Positions 27,059 through 35,837 of a stretch of 64,000 bases of DNA are shown here, one piece after another. Below the pieces are notes generated by a model that searched no databases, had not been told where the DNA came from, and saw only the letters and a program-made list of their open reading frames with translations. Each line of letters starts with the position of its first letter. Position 1 is the stretch's first letter. The stretch is from JAGZHZ01 sp963929865 (GTDB lineage: Bacteria; Bacillota; Clostridia; Lachnospirales; Lachnospiraceae). The stretch lies in assembly GCA_963929865.1 (NCBI GenBank), contig CAWVKK010000080.1, positions 10,111 through 74,110 on the forward strand, in the 5' to 3' direction. The translations under genes were made by a program, and so were the position numbers.

Positions 27059-28249
27059 TTAATTCAGCCCTGGAAAATCTTCCGGCGTATATCCGTTAAA
27101 GTTGGAAGCCGGCACGATGGTTCCGTCCTTCACTAATGGATAAACCTCATCCAGTTTTGCCACTGTATCTTCAGAAAGCTGTTGTCTTCCTTCCTCTTTT
27201 ACATACCCTGTCGAATCGGTGTCTGCCTGGAGCACTGCGTTTCCGCCTTCAAATGTTCCGTCTACGATCGCAGTCAGCTGTTTTTCCACATTCGCGTCCA
27301 TCACCTTCAGTACGGAAGTCAGGATAATATTCTGGTCGCCGTTTACGCCGTCGTCATACTGGTCTACGTCGCATCCGATTACCTTTACATCCGTTCCGGC
27401 TGCCTGCGCTTCTTTTGCTGCTGTAAACACGCCGTTTCCGGAATCACCTGCTGCTACAAATAAAACGTCTGCGCCCTGTGAAATCAGGTCCGTTCCGACA
27501 ATTTTTCCTGTCGATTCATCTGCAAAGCTTCCGATATAGTTGCCTCCGACATCTGTGCTTGTCACATCGATTCCCGCATAGGACGGCAGCTCCACAACCT
27601 CTACGGCTGTTCCGTACTGTGTGTTTGCATAGTTGACGCCGGATTCAAATCCATACTGATAATTTACATTTGAAGGATATGCGATTCCGTTTACGACCGC
27701 TACTTTGTTTGTCTTTGTCTCAAGCGCTGCCGCAATGCCTGCAAAGAATCCGCTCTCCTGCTCTGCAAATGTCATGGCGTATACGTTTTCAACCTCAATT
27801 TCCGTTCCCTCTGCATCCGTCGGATTTGAGTCAACCAGGATAAATTTCACATCCGGGTTGTCCTGTGCGATTGTTCCAATGCCTGCGAACTGGAATCCGC
27901 AGCATACAATCACATCATAATCTGCCACAATATCCGCTACCGCCTGAATAGCTGCGGCTGTGTCTCCCGTCTCTTCTCTTACAGCCTGTACGGTTGCTTC
28001 CGGGTGAGATTCAATAAAGCTTAAAATTCCTTCATAATTGTTCTGATTAAAGCTTCCGTCATCGACTCCTGAAGGGCTGCTGACAATCGCAATTCTCAGT
28101 CCTTCTGCGGACTTCGTTGTCTCTTCTTCGTTTTCCTGTACAGTTGCAGCCTCCGTGTCTTCTGCCTCATCCTTTTTGCTTCCGCAGCCTGCTGCCATTA
28201 CCGCCACCATAGATGCGCACAACAACACGCTTACCAATTTCTTCTTCAT
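27059..28249 (-). CDS. nupN: BMP-family nucleoside-binding lipoprotein NupN-like
   Basis: A 396-residue substrate-binding lipoprotein of the Bmp/PnrA family. Signal residues 1-22 end in the lipobox MAAGC. IAIVSSPSGVDDGSFNQ is the family start motif that contacts purine nucleosides. I chose the ATG at 28249, which has AGGAGG nine bases upstream. Its own promoter lies at 28323-28351. Confidence 0.93.
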   Translation of the reverse strand: MKKKLVSVLLCASMVAVMAAGCGSKKDEAEDTEAATVQENEEETTKSAEGLRIAIVSSPSGVDDGSFNQNNYEGILSFIESHPEATVQAVREETGDTAAAIQAVADIVADYDVIVCCGFQFAGIGTIAQDNPDVKFILVDSNPTDAEGTEIEVENVYAMTFAEQESGFFAGIAAALETKTNKVAVVNGIAYPSNVNYQYGFESGVNYANTQYGTAVEVVELPSYAGIDVTSTDVGGNYIGSFADESTGKIVGTDLISQGADVLFVAAGDSGNGVFTAAKEAQAAGTDVKVIGCDVDQYDDGVNGDQNIILTSVLKVMDANVEKQLTAIVDGTFEGGNAVLQADTDSTGYVKEEGRQQLSEDTVAKLDEVYPLVKDGTIVPASNFNGYTPEDFPGLN

Positions 28250-28322
28250 GAATGTTATCCTCCTTTTCTGTGCCCAAAAAAGCACACATCAATGCAGGGA
28301 AAACCCTTGTACGAACACTTTT

Positions 28323-28351
28323 ATTGTACTACGATTCCTCTAATCTGTAAA
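28323..28351 (-). promoter_or_regulatory. nupN promoter
   Basis: TTTACA (28346-28351) and TACAAT (28323-28328) are 17 bases apart on the minus strand. The -35 box lies inside the last codons of mtnA, so nupNOPQ-mtaD can be expressed apart from mtnA. Confidence 0.7.
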
Positions 28352-29416
28352 GCAATCTTTCTTTTTTGCTTTCGCGAGGCTTTCCTCATACGGCGCGCGG
28401 CAGATTCCGTGTTCCGTCACGATCGCGCTGATCAGAGAATGATCTGTGACGTCAAACGCTGGATTATAGCATTTGACATCGCGCAAAGCCATCGCTTCCT
28501 TATAAAATTTGCTTTTAATCTCTTCCGGGCTGCGCTGTTCAATTACGATCTCTTCCCCCGTCTTGCACGACAGATCAATCGTGGAAGTCGGTCCTAATAC
28601 ATAAAACGGAATTCCGTAATGCTTTGCAAGGATCGCGACACCGCTTGTCCCAATCTTATTTGCCGTATCTCCGTTTGCCGCAATACGGTCGCATCCGACC
28701 AGACACGCCTGCACCCATCCGTTTTTCATTACAATACTTGCCATATTGTCGCAGATCAGCGTCACATCGATCCCTCCGTTTTGCAGTTCATACGACGTTA
28801 GGCGCGCCCCCTGCAGAAGAGGTCTTGTCTCATCTGCAAAGACATGGAACTCCATTCCTTTTTCTTTTCCCAAAAACAGCGGACCTAACGCTGTCCCGTA
28901 TTTGGAAGTGGCAAGCGGACCGGCGTTGCAGTGAGTCAAAATACCGTCTCCGTCTTTTAGAAGGGAGAGTCCGTACTCGGAAATTCTTCTGCACATCTCA
29001 ATGTCTTCCTGCTGGATTTTTTCCGCCTCTTCTTTTAGGATGGCGACCACGTCTTTGACGGGTTTTTCGGTGTTTGCCAGCATACGCGCTTCCATTCTGT
29101 TCAGCGCCCAGCTTAAGTTGACGGCTGTCGGTCTTGAAGAATTTAAATACTCTTTTTCCTCTCTCATCTCTTTTTCAAAGAGTTCCATCGGTTTTTCTTC
29201 TTTGTCCTTGGCAAGGCAGTAGTAGCAGTACGCCGCGCAGATTCCGATTGCCGGCGCTCCTCTTACCTTCAATTCAAAGATTGCGTCATACATCTGACGC
29301 AGCGTTTTTAATTCCAGATACTCCACCGTATTGGGGAGTTTTGTCTGATCAATAATCAGCACGCTTCGCTCTCCTGCATGGAGAAGCACATTTTCCGCTC
29401 CAAATCTGTTTTTCAT
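28340..29416 (-). CDS. mtnA: S-methyl-5-thioribose-1-phosphate isomerase
   Basis: Converts the aldose methylthioribose-1-phosphate to the ketose form in methionine salvage; 358 residues. The eIF2B-like fold shows VRGAPAIGICAAY, ILTHCNAGPLATSKYGTALG with catalytic Cys163, and GCDRIAANGDTANKIGT with Asp243. Relatives act on ribose-1-phosphate or 5-deoxyribose-1-phosphate, so the substrate may differ. The neighbouring phosphorylase would supply sugar-1-phosphates. A 191-base gap with paired repeats precedes it. Confidence 0.93.
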   Translation of the reverse strand: MKNRFGAENVLLHAGERSVLIIDQTKLPNTVEYLELKTLRQMYDAIFELKVRGAPAIGICAAYCYYCLAKDKEEKPMELFEKEMREEKEYLNSSRPTAVNLSWALNRMEARMLANTEKPVKDVVAILKEEAEKIQQEDIEMCRRISEYGLSLLKDGDGILTHCNAGPLATSKYGTALGPLFLGKEKGMEFHVFADETRPLLQGARLTSYELQNGGIDVTLICDNMASIVMKNGWVQACLVGCDRIAANGDTANKIGTSGVAILAKHYGIPFYVLGPTSTIDLSCKTGEEIVIEQRSPEEIKSKFYKEAMALRDVKCYNPAFDVTDHSLISAIVTEHGICRAPYEESLAKAKKKDCFTD

Positions 29417-29607
29417 TTTTATCTGCTACTCAAAATATAGGCAAATATACTCCTGCCAAGATATTGTAAGTTCTCACAAGCATTGCTTACTGCTTCAGCG
29501 TGTATTTTTTATTCTGAAAAAAATCCAGATGCTGCTCACAAGTTTTTATACCTTTAAGACTTGTTTTTGAATATTTTGCCTAGTAGCTTCTCCTTTCCTT
29601 TTTTCTG
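29417..29607 (-). other. Unexplained gap with paired repeats before mtnA
   Basis: No gene is seen. On the minus-strand RNA there are possible stems at 29538-29543/29559-29564 (ACAAGT/ACTTGT) and 29466-29470/29486-29490 (GTAAG/CTTAC, with AAGC/GCTT inside). It does not match the SAM-I or purine riboswitch patterns that I looked for. Confidence 0.4.
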
Positions 29608-30540
29608 CTATTCTGAAATGGCAAAGCCGGCTTTAAAAGCTTTCGATGAAAATGCTTTTTCAAAGCTCTCCAAACTGTACAGTTCGATTTCCGGCAGTAT
29701 AATTCTCTTTTTGCGGAGCAAATTTAGAGCCGGCTCAAACGGACCGCATCTGCTTCCCTTGATTGTAATCTCATGGACGACAAAGTCGCTCATGTTGATG
29801 GACACCTCGCCTGCGTAAGTGCTTTTCAGCACAATAGTGCCCTGATGTCTGACGATCTTCTGCGCGAGCAGAATACCCTCTTTTGATCCGGAAGCCTCTA
29901 TCACGGTCTCATACGTCTCCTCCGGCTCCAGAGTTACGTTCGCGTAAGGGCGAAACTGCTCCAGCTTTTCTTCATGGTGTCCGATCACCGTCAAGTCGAT
30001 TCCTGTCAGCGCTACCACCTGCGCAATCAAAAAGGCGAGTCTTCCGTCTCCGATAATGGCGCAGTTTGTCTCCGGCTTAAGATGAACCTGCGACGCGATT
30101 TCCAGCGCAGCGGCAAGCGGTTCTGTAAAAATAGCCGTCTCCGTCGGCAGATCCCACGGCACTGCGTGGAGCAGATGCGTCTGGATCGTCATATACTCTG
30201 CAAAGCAGCCGTCCTTCTTCTCCAGACCGATTACCTTTCTGTCGGGACAGTGCTTTTCTCTGCCCGTCCGGCAGTAAATGCACTGCCCGCATCCGGCGTT
30301 GAGTTCGCCGACTACGCGTTTTCCGATCAGAGACTCATCATCTGACTCTTCCACAATTCCCACGAACTCATGACCCATAACTCCCTTAAATCCCGGCTTG
30401 TAGCCTTTTAAGATTTCTTTGTCTGTATTGCACACAGCGCTCATCAAAATGCGGATCAGGCTTTCCTTTTTTTCCGGTGCCGGCTTTTTGAGATCATCGC
30501 GAAATACCGCCTTTTCGCCGTCAAAATAAATCGCTTTCAT
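29608..30540 (-). CDS. Zinc-dependent MDR alcohol dehydrogenase
   Basis: A 310-residue medium-chain dehydrogenase. Zn sites are seen: AVCNTDKEI for the catalytic Cys, GHEFVG, and four structural Cys in CGQCIYCRTGREKHC. The nucleotide site is IIGDGRLAFLIAQ. The ATG at 30540 has a GGAG site six bases upstream. It lies 22 bases after the phosphorylase gene. The protein is slightly short for the family and the substrate cannot be read from sequence; reduction of a methylthio-aldehyde from salvage is one idea. Confidence 0.88.
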   Translation of the reverse strand: MKAIYFDGEKAVFRDDLKKPAPEKKESLIRILMSAVCNTDKEILKGYKPGFKGVMGHEFVGIVEESDDESLIGKRVVGELNAGCGQCIYCRTGREKHCPDRKVIGLEKKDGCFAEYMTIQTHLLHAVPWDLPTETAIFTEPLAAALEIASQVHLKPETNCAIIGDGRLAFLIAQVVALTGIDLTVIGHHEEKLEQFRPYANVTLEPEETYETVIEASGSKEGILLAQKIVRHQGTIVLKSTYAGEVSINMSDFVVHEITIKGSRCGPFEPALNLLRKKRIILPEIELYSLESFEKAFSSKAFKAGFAISE

Positions 30541-30562
30541 ATCGGTCTCCTTTCTTTTGTCT

Positions 30563-31408
30563 CTATCTTTTGTGCAGCAGTCTGTCGATTTCCACAATCG
30601 TCTTTGTCACAAGCTGCTTAAAAAGAGGCGCCACACGGTCGGCTGTCTCCTGAACCTCAATATGCGTCAGCGGCTGATCCGTCATGCCGCATCCCAGGTT
30701 TGAGATACAGGAAATTCCGCAGATTTTCATTCCCATATGGTTCGCTGCAACCGCCTCGCACGCAGTACTCATGCCGACGGCGTCCCCTCCTAAAATCCGG
30801 CACATGCGCACTTCTGCCGGCGTCTCAAAATTAGGTCCTGAGAGCTGTACGTATGTCCCTTCCTTCAGCGGAATCTCCAATTCTTTCGCAGCATTGCGGA
30901 TAACCTGCTGTAAATCTTTGTCATAGATTTCGCTCATATCCGGAAAGCGCTCTCCGAGTTTTTTCTCATTTGGTCCGATCAGCGGAGAGGGAACAAAATT
31001 GCTGATCTGATCCGTAATCATCATAAAGTCGCCGGCCTGGAAGTCAAAGTTGACGCCTCCTGCCGCATTTGTCAGGAATAATACCTCCGCGCCCATCAGT
31101 CTCATCAGGCGTGTCGGAAGAACCACGTCGCTGATCGGATATCCTTCATAGTAATGGACCCTGCCCTGCATGATCACAACTGGCACATCCTCCACATATC
31201 CGAATAAAAACCGTCCTCTATGCCCTTCTACGGTAGAGACCGGAAATCCTTCTATCTCATGATAGTCAAGCGTCCGTTCGATTCGGATAGTGTCGCCGTA
31301 ATCTCCCAGCCCTGAGCCGAGTACCAGCGCGACCTTCGGCACAAAAGGAAGTTTCGTTTTCACACTCTCATAACATTTCATCAATTTTTCATATACAGGA
31401 TTTACCAT
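30563..31408 (-). CDS. punA: Purine nucleoside phosphorylase, trimeric type
   Basis: Splits purine nucleosides with phosphate into base and sugar-1-phosphate; 281 residues. Signatures are LGSGLGDYGD (phosphate loop), GRVHYYEGY, TNAAGG, GPNFETPAEVRM and VGMSTACEA, with SNLGCGMTDQP holding the purine-contacting Asn. Sequence cannot exclude activity on methylthioinosine. It heads the run phosphorylase-dehydrogenase-mtnA. Confidence 0.95.
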   Translation of the reverse strand: MVNPVYEKLMKCYESVKTKLPFVPKVALVLGSGLGDYGDTIRIERTLDYHEIEGFPVSTVEGHRGRFLFGYVEDVPVVIMQGRVHYYEGYPISDVVLPTRLMRLMGAEVLFLTNAAGGVNFDFQAGDFMMITDQISNFVPSPLIGPNEKKLGERFPDMSEIYDKDLQQVIRNAAKELEIPLKEGTYVQLSGPNFETPAEVRMCRILGGDAVGMSTACEAVAANHMGMKICGISCISNLGCGMTDQPLTHIEVQETADRVAPLFKQLVTKTIVEIDRLLHKR

Positions 31409-31452
31409 TTTATTTTATCCTCCTTCTTGTCTTTCCCTGGCATTATTGTTTC

Positions 31453-31480
31453 AGTATAGCAGAAAACAGAGCGTTTGCAC
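31453..31480 (-). promoter_or_regulatory. Possible promoter of phosphorylase gene
   Basis: GTGCAA (31475-31480) and TATACT (31453-31458) are 16 bases apart on the minus strand, about 45 bases before the ATG. The -35 box is weak. Confidence 0.45.
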
Positions 31481-31509
31481 AGTCCTATTCTTTTTCCGCT
31501 CTCCCCCAG

Positions 31510-32328
31510 TCACGGTGCGAACGTAAACGTCCTGCCCGTCTCGCAGAAGAGGAATCGCTCTCCAAATGCAGCTGCCATCCTGCCTGCGGCTTTTTGTCCT
31601 GTACAGTGCGCTCCTATCAGAAATTCCAGCTTCTCTTGTCTTAATTTCTGTATCGTCCAGTCTATTTTTTCTTCCGAAGCGTTTTTCATATGCATACCTG
31701 CGAAAATACCGCGGATCTTTTCTCCGGGAAAGTTTGTCTTTACATGCTCGATGCAGTTTAGAATTCCCATATGAGCGCATCCGACAATCAGAATCATCCC
31801 TTTTTTTGTCCGGACCGCCAAGAGCTGTTCATCTTCCATCGTATCCTTTTCCATCCCGTCCGGCGTCCCGCGCCAGAATCCCTCCGGTTCCTCTTCCAGT
31901 CCCGGATACTTTTTCATTTTTCCGACCAGGAACCAATTTTCTCTGATTTCTTGTATCTCCTGTGCAAACACAAACTCTTTGGAAAATCTCTGGATTTCCC
32001 ATGGAATTCCAATATCCCGAAAAGTATCCGTTCCTCTCTCACCCGCCATTTTCCGGCACAGCGCCTCCTTGCGGATATAGATATCCGGCGCTTTTCCTTC
32101 AAAATATGCCAGTCCTCCGCAGTGGTCATAATGTCCGTGGCTGATTATGATTCCTTTCAGCGCTTTTAGATTTTTCTTCAGCGCCTGTGCGTTTTTGATG
32201 TACACGTCACTTTGTCCCGTGTCGAACAGCCACTGTTCTCCTTCTTCCTCCAGCAAAAGAGACAGTCCGTGTTCTGCCAGCAGCCCTCTTTGATTCACAT
32301 GGTTTTCATTTAATACCGTTATTTTCAT
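31510..32328 (-). CDS. Metallo-beta-lactamase-fold hydrolase
   Basis: A 272-residue protein with the metal motif ISHGHYDHCGG and later His and Asp ligands (GCAHMG, GAHCTG). The N-terminus MKITVLNENH and overall layout match the COG1237 group related to the dihydropterin ribofuranosyl-aminobenzene-phosphate synthases. Substrate unknown. It lies 64 bases after the phospholipase D-like gene. Confidence 0.85.
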   Translation of the reverse strand: MKITVLNENHVNQRGLLAEHGLSLLLEEEGEQWLFDTGQSDVYIKNAQALKKNLKALKGIIISHGHYDHCGGLAYFEGKAPDIYIRKEALCRKMAGERGTDTFRDIGIPWEIQRFSKEFVFAQEIQEIRENWFLVGKMKKYPGLEEEPEGFWRGTPDGMEKDTMEDEQLLAVRTKKGMILIVGCAHMGILNCIEHVKTNFPGEKIRGIFAGMHMKNASEEKIDWTIQKLRQEKLEFLIGAHCTGQKAAGRMAAAFGERFLFCETGRTFTFAP

Positions 32329-32392
32329 CTCTTCTCTCCCATCTCATTTAAATCAGGTAGCGAAACGGCTGCAAAACCCAAGACGCAGCCCG

Positions 32393-33754
32393 TTAAAAAA
32401 GGTCTGTTCCCTTCTCCAGCTTTTTTTCCTGTACTCCCTCTCTCGCCTCGTAGCTTCCGTCCGGTTTGCGCAGCAGCGATTCCTCTCCGATTTTCTCCAT
32501 CTGTTTCCGAACCGTCTCGTTAAACGCTTTCCCGCGGATCACCAGCATCGTCTCCGTGTCGATGTAGGTGCTTCTCATGTCAAAATTATAGGAGCCGATC
32601 ACCGACAGCTCATCGTCAATGACAATGCATTTTCCGTGGCAGGAATGTTCTCCCTGGTATTCATAGACCGGCATTCCCGTCTGTACAATATGCGTCCAGT
32701 TTTTCGTATAGTCGGCGGATGCTACCACGTTGTCTCCGGCCGCCCGCGAATTGATCAAAAGCTTTGTCTCCGGCACGTTTTTGGCGATCTGCGCAATCCC
32801 TTCATACATTTCTTTTGAAAAGACGGCGTAAGGCGTCTGAATAATCACAGACTCTTTTGCCTGCCTCATCAGCTCATACAGCGTGTACCACACGTCCGGA
32901 CTTTTTTTCATAATGTGATTCGGGTTTGTGACAAGGAGGGCGTTTTCGATTTCCACAGTCCGGGTCTTCCAGTTTTCCGATACAGGAAATTTCTCCTGTT
33001 TTTTCATGGTTATGTAATGATTCCGCAGACGCGCAAGCTCTTGTTGCGTCCCTTTTCCGCTCTTGTCCTCAAAGACTGCTTTGCTGTATTTCTGATTCCA
33101 GATCTGTGAAAAATACGCTTTTACCTGTGCGATCGCTCCTGTCCCTTTCCCGTTGTCTTCCTGCCAGATCAAAACTTCCATATCGTTTCCCCTGACATTG
33201 GAATCGCCTTCTCCCAGAAAATAATCGAACATATTTCTTCCGCCCATCAAAAGGAAGTGATCATCTACTATCAGATATTTGTCGTGCATTCTGCCGTTGA
33301 TCGTCCATGGTCTTAAAAGATTCGGCTCATTGTAAAAGCGGATTTCCACATTTTCATGGGACCCTGCCGCTTCAAACAGTTCTCTTCCTCTCATATGGAT
33401 CATTCCGTAGAGACCGTCGACATAAATCTTTACCGCGACGCCTCTGTCGGCGGCCGCAATCAGCGCAGAAAACACGTCGGTCGTACTGTTTCCTGTTCGG
33501 ATGTCGAATGTCGACAAAATGATTTCCTCCTCCGCCTCTTCTATCATAGACAGTCTCGTCAGCAGAGCGTCCTCATTTTCTTCTATCAGCGCCGCCCGCT
33601 CTTTTTCCTCCGATTCTCCATAAAATCTTGAAATCTCATCTGTCAGATTTCCGGTTTCGTTTTTGACAGCTCCAAAGGGAAGAAGCGCTCCCAGCACTAT
33701 ATACAGAAAAAAGCACAGCAGGCTTATCCCTGCTGCCTTTAATATTTTCTTCAT
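32393..33754 (-). CDS. Phospholipase D-like membrane-anchored protein
   Basis: A 453-residue protein with an N-terminal membrane anchor (about 6-27) and two HKD motifs: GRMHDKYLIVDD and HGKCIVIDD. Two such motifs make one active site for transfer of phosphatidyl groups or phosphodiester cleavage. It is more distant from cardiolipin synthase than the cls gene in this window. A bulged hairpin (32364-32394) overlaps its stop codon but lacks a U tract. Confidence 0.88.
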   Translation of the reverse strand: MKKILKAAGISLLCFFLYIVLGALLPFGAVKNETGNLTDEISRFYGESEEKERAALIEENEDALLTRLSMIEEAEEEIILSTFDIRTGNSTTDVFSALIAAADRGVAVKIYVDGLYGMIHMRGRELFEAAGSHENVEIRFYNEPNLLRPWTINGRMHDKYLIVDDHFLLMGGRNMFDYFLGEGDSNVRGNDMEVLIWQEDNGKGTGAIAQVKAYFSQIWNQKYSKAVFEDKSGKGTQQELARLRNHYITMKKQEKFPVSENWKTRTVEIENALLVTNPNHIMKKSPDVWYTLYELMRQAKESVIIQTPYAVFSKEMYEGIAQIAKNVPETKLLINSRAAGDNVVASADYTKNWTHIVQTGMPVYEYQGEHSCHGKCIVIDDELSVIGSYNFDMRSTYIDTETMLVIRGKAFNETVRKQMEKIGEESLLRKPDGSYEAREGVQEKKLEKGTDLF

Positions 33755-33888
33755 TTTTTTCCTTTCTTACATGTTTTCACTTTTTTTATTGTATCATATT
33801 CTTTTTGCGAAAAATAGTTTTTATTTCTAAAAGTTTTCGAAAATTTTTCTGAACGCTTTCGGCGTCGCGCCTCTTATTTTCAGGCAAC

Positions 33889-33921
33889 AAAAAACCAGAT
33901 ATCATTCTTCCGGATATCTGG
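33889..33921 (-). terminator. tRNA-Gly terminator
   Basis: Arms 33895-33903 and 33913-33921 form a perfect 9-bp stem followed on the minus strand by TTTTTT, six bases after the tRNA. Confidence 0.9.
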
Positions 33922-33926
33922 TCAAA

Positions 33927-33998
33927 AGCACGAGACGGGATTCGAACCCGCGACCCTCGCCTTGGCAAGGCGATACTCCACCACTGAGCCACTCGTGC
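33927..33998 (-). tRNA. tRNA-Gly (GCC)
   Basis: The cloverleaf is complete: acceptor GCACGAG/CTCGTGC, anticodon loop TTGCCAA with anticodon GCC, T loop GGTTCGAATCC. Discriminator base is T. CCA is not encoded. It has a consensus-like promoter and a terminator of its own. Confidence 0.97.
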
Positions 33999-33999
33999 A

Positions 34000-34048
34000 A
34001 ACTATTGTATTTCTTGTGGTATTTCCGCATCTGCTCGGTACAATAGTT
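34000..34048 (-). repeat. Inverted repeat in tRNA-Gly leader
   Basis: Perfect 10-bp arms AACTATTGTA (34000-34009) and TACAATAGTT (34039-34048) flank 29 bases between promoter and tRNA. It could form a precursor stem next to the RNase P site. Confidence 0.6.
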
Positions 34049-34077
34049 ACTATACTATAGATTCTTTTTTTTGTCAA
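34049..34077 (-). promoter_or_regulatory. tRNA-Gly promoter
   Basis: A perfect TTGACA (34072-34077) and TATAGT (34049-34054) are 17 bases apart on the minus strand. Confidence 0.85.
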
Positions 34078-34109
34078 CCATTATTTTTTTAATTGTTGAA
34101 AATATTGAT

Positions 34110-34874
34110 TCATTTTACCAGAATGCTGATCATATACTGATTGTTCGGGATGGTCTTATGCGTGATATTGTTCAGTTTGATCAAATCTAAATCTACCCAG
34201 ATTTCTTCCGCCGCAACGCTGATATTCGCCAGCATAACGCCAAAATTAAATTCATTGAATTTTCCCCAGCTTTTGCCTGCCGACGGAGATTTTTTGGAAA
34301 ACACATGAATCCTGTTTTCATAGACGACAAATCTCCATGGCTGACTGTTAAAGCTGGAAGGAGACAGCCGCGCCGCTTCCAAAATCTCTTTTACCCAGGT
34401 TTTCGGCTGTTCCTTGAACACGCACAGTTCATTCATGCTCAGTCTCTTTGCGTCATAATCGTGGCGGATGCACTCTCCTTTTGCCTTTCCAAACGCCATC
34501 CCTATCACAAAGCGCAGTTCCTCTTCTTCTGTCTTTTTCGGAGGCTTTGCCATGCCTGCAAAGCAGCTGCCGATTCCTCTCGACGTCAGATAAAGACTGA
34601 TCTGCTGCATGATATATCCCGCATTTAAATCATGTTTTTCCTTTTTTTCGGAGTAGATTGCCAGATAATACGGAGCGTTCGGCACCAAAAAGCCTTTTAG
34701 CTTCTCTTTTTCTTTTATGTTTTCTAAAATATCTATCTTTACTTTAATCTCTGGAAACAGCGGCTCCAGATGATCGATAAAAGCTCTCAGCTCTTCCAGC
34801 GCTTCCGGGCTCAGCTCCTCTAATTTATAGTGGCGAACTGATTTTCTGACATAAATAGCTTCATATAAGTTCAT
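34110..34874 (-). CDS. Nitroreductase-family protein
   Basis: A 254-residue flavin-dependent nitroreductase-like protein of the TM-nitroreductase type. RKSVRHY near the N-terminus and ARLSPSSFNSQPWRF are FMN-binding signatures. The ATG at 34874 has AAAGG eight bases upstream; a GTG at 34883 is the alternative. It is the last gene of the run starting with the phosphatase at 40218. Confidence 0.85.
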   Translation of the reverse strand: MNLYEAIYVRKSVRHYKLEELSPEALEELRAFIDHLEPLFPEIKVKIDILENIKEKEKLKGFLVPNAPYYLAIYSEKKEKHDLNAGYIMQQISLYLTSRGIGSCFAGMAKPPKKTEEEELRFVIGMAFGKAKGECIRHDYDAKRLSMNELCVFKEQPKTWVKEILEAARLSPSSFNSQPWRFVVYENRIHVFSKKSPSAGKSWGKFNEFNFGVMLANISVAAEEIWVDLDLIKLNNITHKTIPNNQYMISILVK

Positions 34875-34959
34875 TCTGATCACCTTTTAATTATTTCGTA
34901 ACATGATTGTAACATGCCGCGGATAAGATTTCCAGTAGAAAAGCAATTTTTTTGCAGCT

Positions 34960-35802
34960 TCAGATGATAACAGGGGTAAACAGCTCTATGAGGATACCGG
35001 CTCCAACTCCGATTCCATATAACAGACCTACTACTTTTAAAAATTCTTTTTTGTTTTTTTCTGACCGGAACAGCACAAGCAGCCCGATCCCTGCTCCTAC
35101 CAGTACGCCTGACATCATAGAGCCCAGGCTGATCATCTCTTCTAAATACAGCTGTGTAATCACGACAGAGGAAGCGCAGTTCGGAATCAGTCCGATCAGT
35201 CCCGCAATCAGTTCTCCAATCACCGGCTGGTTCAGCATCAGATGCGCAATCCTCTCTTCACCGATCAGTGCGATCGCTCCGTTTAGGAGCAGAGAAATCA
35301 AAAAAATAAACAGGAGAATCTGAGCCGTGTGCTGCGCTGCGCCCAAAAAGATTCCTTTTTGACAGCAGTGATGATGATATGCATGTGTGCGCTCCTCTTC
35401 TGTTTCTGTTTTCTTCCCGGCAAAGAGATCTATGAGCATTCCGGCAGCTATGCCGATTATCATTTTTAGAATTAAAATCTTTGCTATCAGAGAAATCGGG
35501 ACTTGTTCAGAGATCATAATCGGGAGCATCTCATCTGAGGTTGACAGATAAATGGCCAGCAGCGTCCCAAGAGAAATCACTCTTCCTGCGTAAAGTCCCG
35601 ACGCCGCGGCAGAAAAACCGCACTGCGGAACGATTCCCAGCACGCCGCCTGCGACGGGTCCTAGCCTTCCCGAGCGCCTGACCGCCTGCTGTGCCTTCCT
35701 TGCTGTCTTATGCTCCAGATATTCCATCAATAGATACGTCAAAAATAAAAACGGAATCAATCTCACTGTATCTACTGCCGTGTCCAGCAGTATTTCCCAC
35801 AT
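34960..35802 (-). CDS. ArsP_2-like putative metal exporter
   Basis: A 280-residue membrane protein with about eight to ten hydrophobic segments in two halves. Each half has a similar motif: IVPQCGFSAAASGLYAGRVISLG and LIPNCASSVVITQLYLEEMISLG (each shorter than 24 residues, at about 58-80 and 203-225), suggesting internal duplication. A cytosolic loop carries HAYHHHCCQK, a likely metal-binding stretch. This fits the ArsP_2 family, annotated elsewhere as putative manganese or heavy-metal exporters. The actual substrate is unknown. Confidence 0.75.
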   Translation of the reverse strand: MWEILLDTAVDTVRLIPFLFLTYLLMEYLEHKTARKAQQAVRRSGRLGPVAGGVLGIVPQCGFSAAASGLYAGRVISLGTLLAIYLSTSDEMLPIMISEQVPISLIAKILILKMIIGIAAGMLIDLFAGKKTETEEERTHAYHHHCCQKGIFLGAAQHTAQILLFIFLISLLLNGAIALIGEERIAHLMLNQPVIGELIAGLIGLIPNCASSVVITQLYLEEMISLGSMMSGVLVGAGIGLLVLFRSEKNKKEFLKVVGLLYGIGVGAGILIELFTPVII

Positions 35803-35837
35803 ATGCCTGCCTCCTTTTTTCTGCTATTTTTTCTTTT

